Of a DNA stretch of 64,000 nucleotides, positions 62,280-64,000 are shown one piece after another. The DNA is from Megaustenia siamemsis. Taxonomy: Eukaryota > Mollusca > Gastropoda > Stylommatophora > Ariophantidae. Made by a program: the position numbers and the translations under genes. The notes under the pieces were generated by a model that was not told where the DNA came from, did no database searches, and worked only from the letters and a program-made list of their open reading frames with translations. The stretch spans positions 58,629,092 through 58,693,091 of the forward strand of contig JAVIAB010000101.1 in the NCBI GenBank assembly GCA_032433765.1, written 5' to 3'. Each line of letters begins with the position of its first letter. Position 1 is the stretch's first letter.

Positions 62280-64000
62280 TATTTCATCATCGTCATCGAG
62301 TGCTGTCTCCGCAACGAAGGTTGGCTAACATGGAGCGCCATTCCGCTCTGTCTCTTGCTTTGGTGGTGCAGGTTGTCATAGGCTGATTTGTCCATCTTTC
62401 GATTTTACACGTCCATGTTAGTCTCGTCTGCCCCTGCCTCTTTTACCTTGTATTTTTCACTCTTCTTCTGTCTTTTCCTTCAATCCAATTCTACCTATTC
62501 TTCTATATATCAACATTTCAAAGGCTTCAATTCTCTGTTCTATTTTCTTGTCCAATGTCAATGTCTCTGCACCATATAGGAATATTGAGAAGATGTAACA
62601 TTTTGCTATTCTTAGTTTTAGCCCTGGTGTTATTTGTTTTGATGTTAGTATGTTCTTCGTGACATTAAAATTAATTTTTGCCATTCCTATTCTTTTGTTT
62701 AATTTAGTTGTAAATTATCCAACATTGGTTATAGTATGTCCAAGGTAGTTGTAGTTCTGAACTGTCTCCAGGTCTATTCCTTCAATTTTGATATCCACTT
62801 GTGGGTTTGAGTATTTTTTTGGTTTATGATCATAGTTTTAGTCTTTTTGATATTCATATCCAGTCCATATTTTTTGCTTGTCATGTTTATTTCATTAAGT
62901 AATTGTTGTAGATCTTTAGGATTTGCTGCTAGTAGTACAGTATCGTCAGCATATCTTAGGTTATTGAATATCTTTCCATTAATTTGTAGTCCTGGCATCT
63001 TTATGATGTTTTTAAAGATTTGCTCAGTGTAAAGATTGAACAAGCTTGGTGATAGGATGCATCCCTGTCTTATCCCTCTTTTTATACCAATGAATGTAGA
63101 GTTCTCTTTTTGTTATATTTCATTATTGCTGTTTGCTCCCAGTATAGATTACATATTAGTCGTATGTCCATGTAATAAAGATGTATCTCTTTTAGGCATT
63201 CTATAAGTTGTTTATGGTGTACTCTATCATAAGCTTTGGTGTAGTCTATGAAGCAGGCATATATTGGTTTGTTTACTTAGTGTACTTTTCGATTAATGTC
63301 TTCATGCAGAATATGCCTTCTATTGTCCCGATATTTTTCCTAAATCCAAATTGCTGCTCATCTAATTCAGTATTGATTTTATTATGAATCATACCGTGTA
63401 TAACTTTTAGCAAGCTTTTTGTAACATGATTCAAAGGGCTTATTGTTCCAAAGTTAATGCATTCAACTGCACCATTCTTTTTAGACAATGCAATGAAAGT
63501 TGATGTTTTTAGTTCATTTGGTATGTATCCTGTGTGGTATATGTCGTTGTATATGTCTGTAATCACTTCAATGCCAACAACTTCTAGTGCCTGTAGCATC
63601 TCTATCAGTATGCTGTCAGGCCCTGCTGCTTTTCCCTTTTTTATTGTTTTTATAGCTTTTTCCACTTCAGATTTTAGGATTGTATAGCCTGATGTACATT
63701 TTATAACTGGTTTCTTGTCCCTTTGATCATGAAATAGTTCTGTTATATATTCCTGCCATCTATCTATAATATCTTTAGTGTCTGTTAACATTTTTCCTTT
63801 TTTGTCTGCAATGCATCCACCTTCTGTGGCTTTTAAAAATTGTATTAGTCATTCTCTTTATTTCTGTGTGCATTCCTCTTAAGTATTGTTTGCTTTCCTT
63901 AGTTTTTATTTCTATACATTTTTTGCTGAGCCAATCTTCTTTTACCTTTGCACACAATTTCCGTAATTCATTATCTATGTTATTGTATTGGGCAGTATTC
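62280..64000 (-). pseudogene. Family D2 LINE, runs off the right edge
   Basis: A minus-strand RTE-like element whose 5' end lies beyond the window. From the edge: LRGMHTEIKRMTNTI, then IIDRWQEYITELFHDQ, KAAGPDSILIEMLQAL, NHVTKSLLKVIHG, EQQFGFRKNIGTIEG, the palm ING then LRYADDTVLLA (YADD at 62942-62953), MNIKKTKTMII, and the C-terminus FSIFLYGAETLTL and YRRIGRIG. Motif A lies in broken sequence near 63250. The 3' end at 62280-62320 (gttggctaacatggag) matches the fragment at 41550. Frames break at about 63275, 63045 and 62700. Confidence 0.8.

Noticed and set aside
1..64000. A coordinated multi-gene system
   Set aside because: All recognisable coding sequence belongs to mobile elements, in mixed orientations and states of decay, with no conserved gene cluster.

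Overview
This window is eukaryotic, AT-rich, intron-era animal DNA that is almost entirely interspersed and tandem repeats. I found no host gene that I can name. Evidence for an animal is the mix of RTE-like and I/Jockey-like non-LTR retrotransposons, tRNA-derived SINEs with 12-16 bp target-site duplications (TSDs), a pogo/Tigger DNA transposon, Penelope-type motifs and long (TA)n arrays. The combination is typical of marine or aquatic invertebrates. A mollusc is my best guess, but the sequence does not prove it.

I give the non-LTR families local letters. A is I-like with endonuclease, RT and RNase H. B is I-like and seen only as RT-thumb and RNase H fragments. RTE is a family with the phrases LPKKG, NYRGI and YEKAFD. 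C is an RTE-like family with a nearly complete copy at 37.68-41.06 kb. D and D2 are related RTE-like families with GGHNI or YADD palms. E is RTE-like with a C-terminal zinc knuckle. F is RTE-like with one long intact ORF. G is an F relative.

Layout. 0-3 kb: family A tail, a decayed RT tail, (TA)n and a 60-bp tandem repeat. 3-8.4 kb: a B fragment whose tail is split by a 3.6-kb A element, then a D fragment. 8.4-12 kb: an unclassified repeat (Y), an LTR-like segment (Z), a 35-bp tandem repeat and a complete but internally deleted pogo/Tigger element. 12-15.8 kb: mostly unique or low-complexity DNA and an A relic. 15.8-18.6 kb: C and D fragments with a SINE. 19.7-22.3 kb: an RTE copy split by a B fragment. 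22.3-25.1 kb: a Penelope-like motif, repeat X and a decayed RTE. 25.4-30.1 kb: two C copies, one holding an RTE copy that itself holds a SINE. 30-36 kb: gene-poor, one orphan ORF, a SINE and an E tail. 36-44.1 kb: B, a near-complete C with a SINE inside its RT, D2, and B-like fragments in opposite orientations. 45-47 kb: two minisatellites and repeat Y. 47-51.3 kb: an F fragment, SINEs and a nearly complete E. 51.4-52.1 kb: G. 53.5-58.3 kb: F inserted in C, repeat X, a second Z. 58.4-64 kb: Penelope-like motif, D tail, 46-bp tandem repeat and a D2 element running off the right edge.

The only sequences that look recently mobile are the F element (745-codon open frame, identical TSDs) and the SINEs (near-identical copies, perfect TSDs). 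The nested insertions give a relative age order: C and B are old, RTE and A entered them later, and SINEs and F are youngest. Family assignments rest on motifs and on comparison of copies inside this window; no database search was possible.
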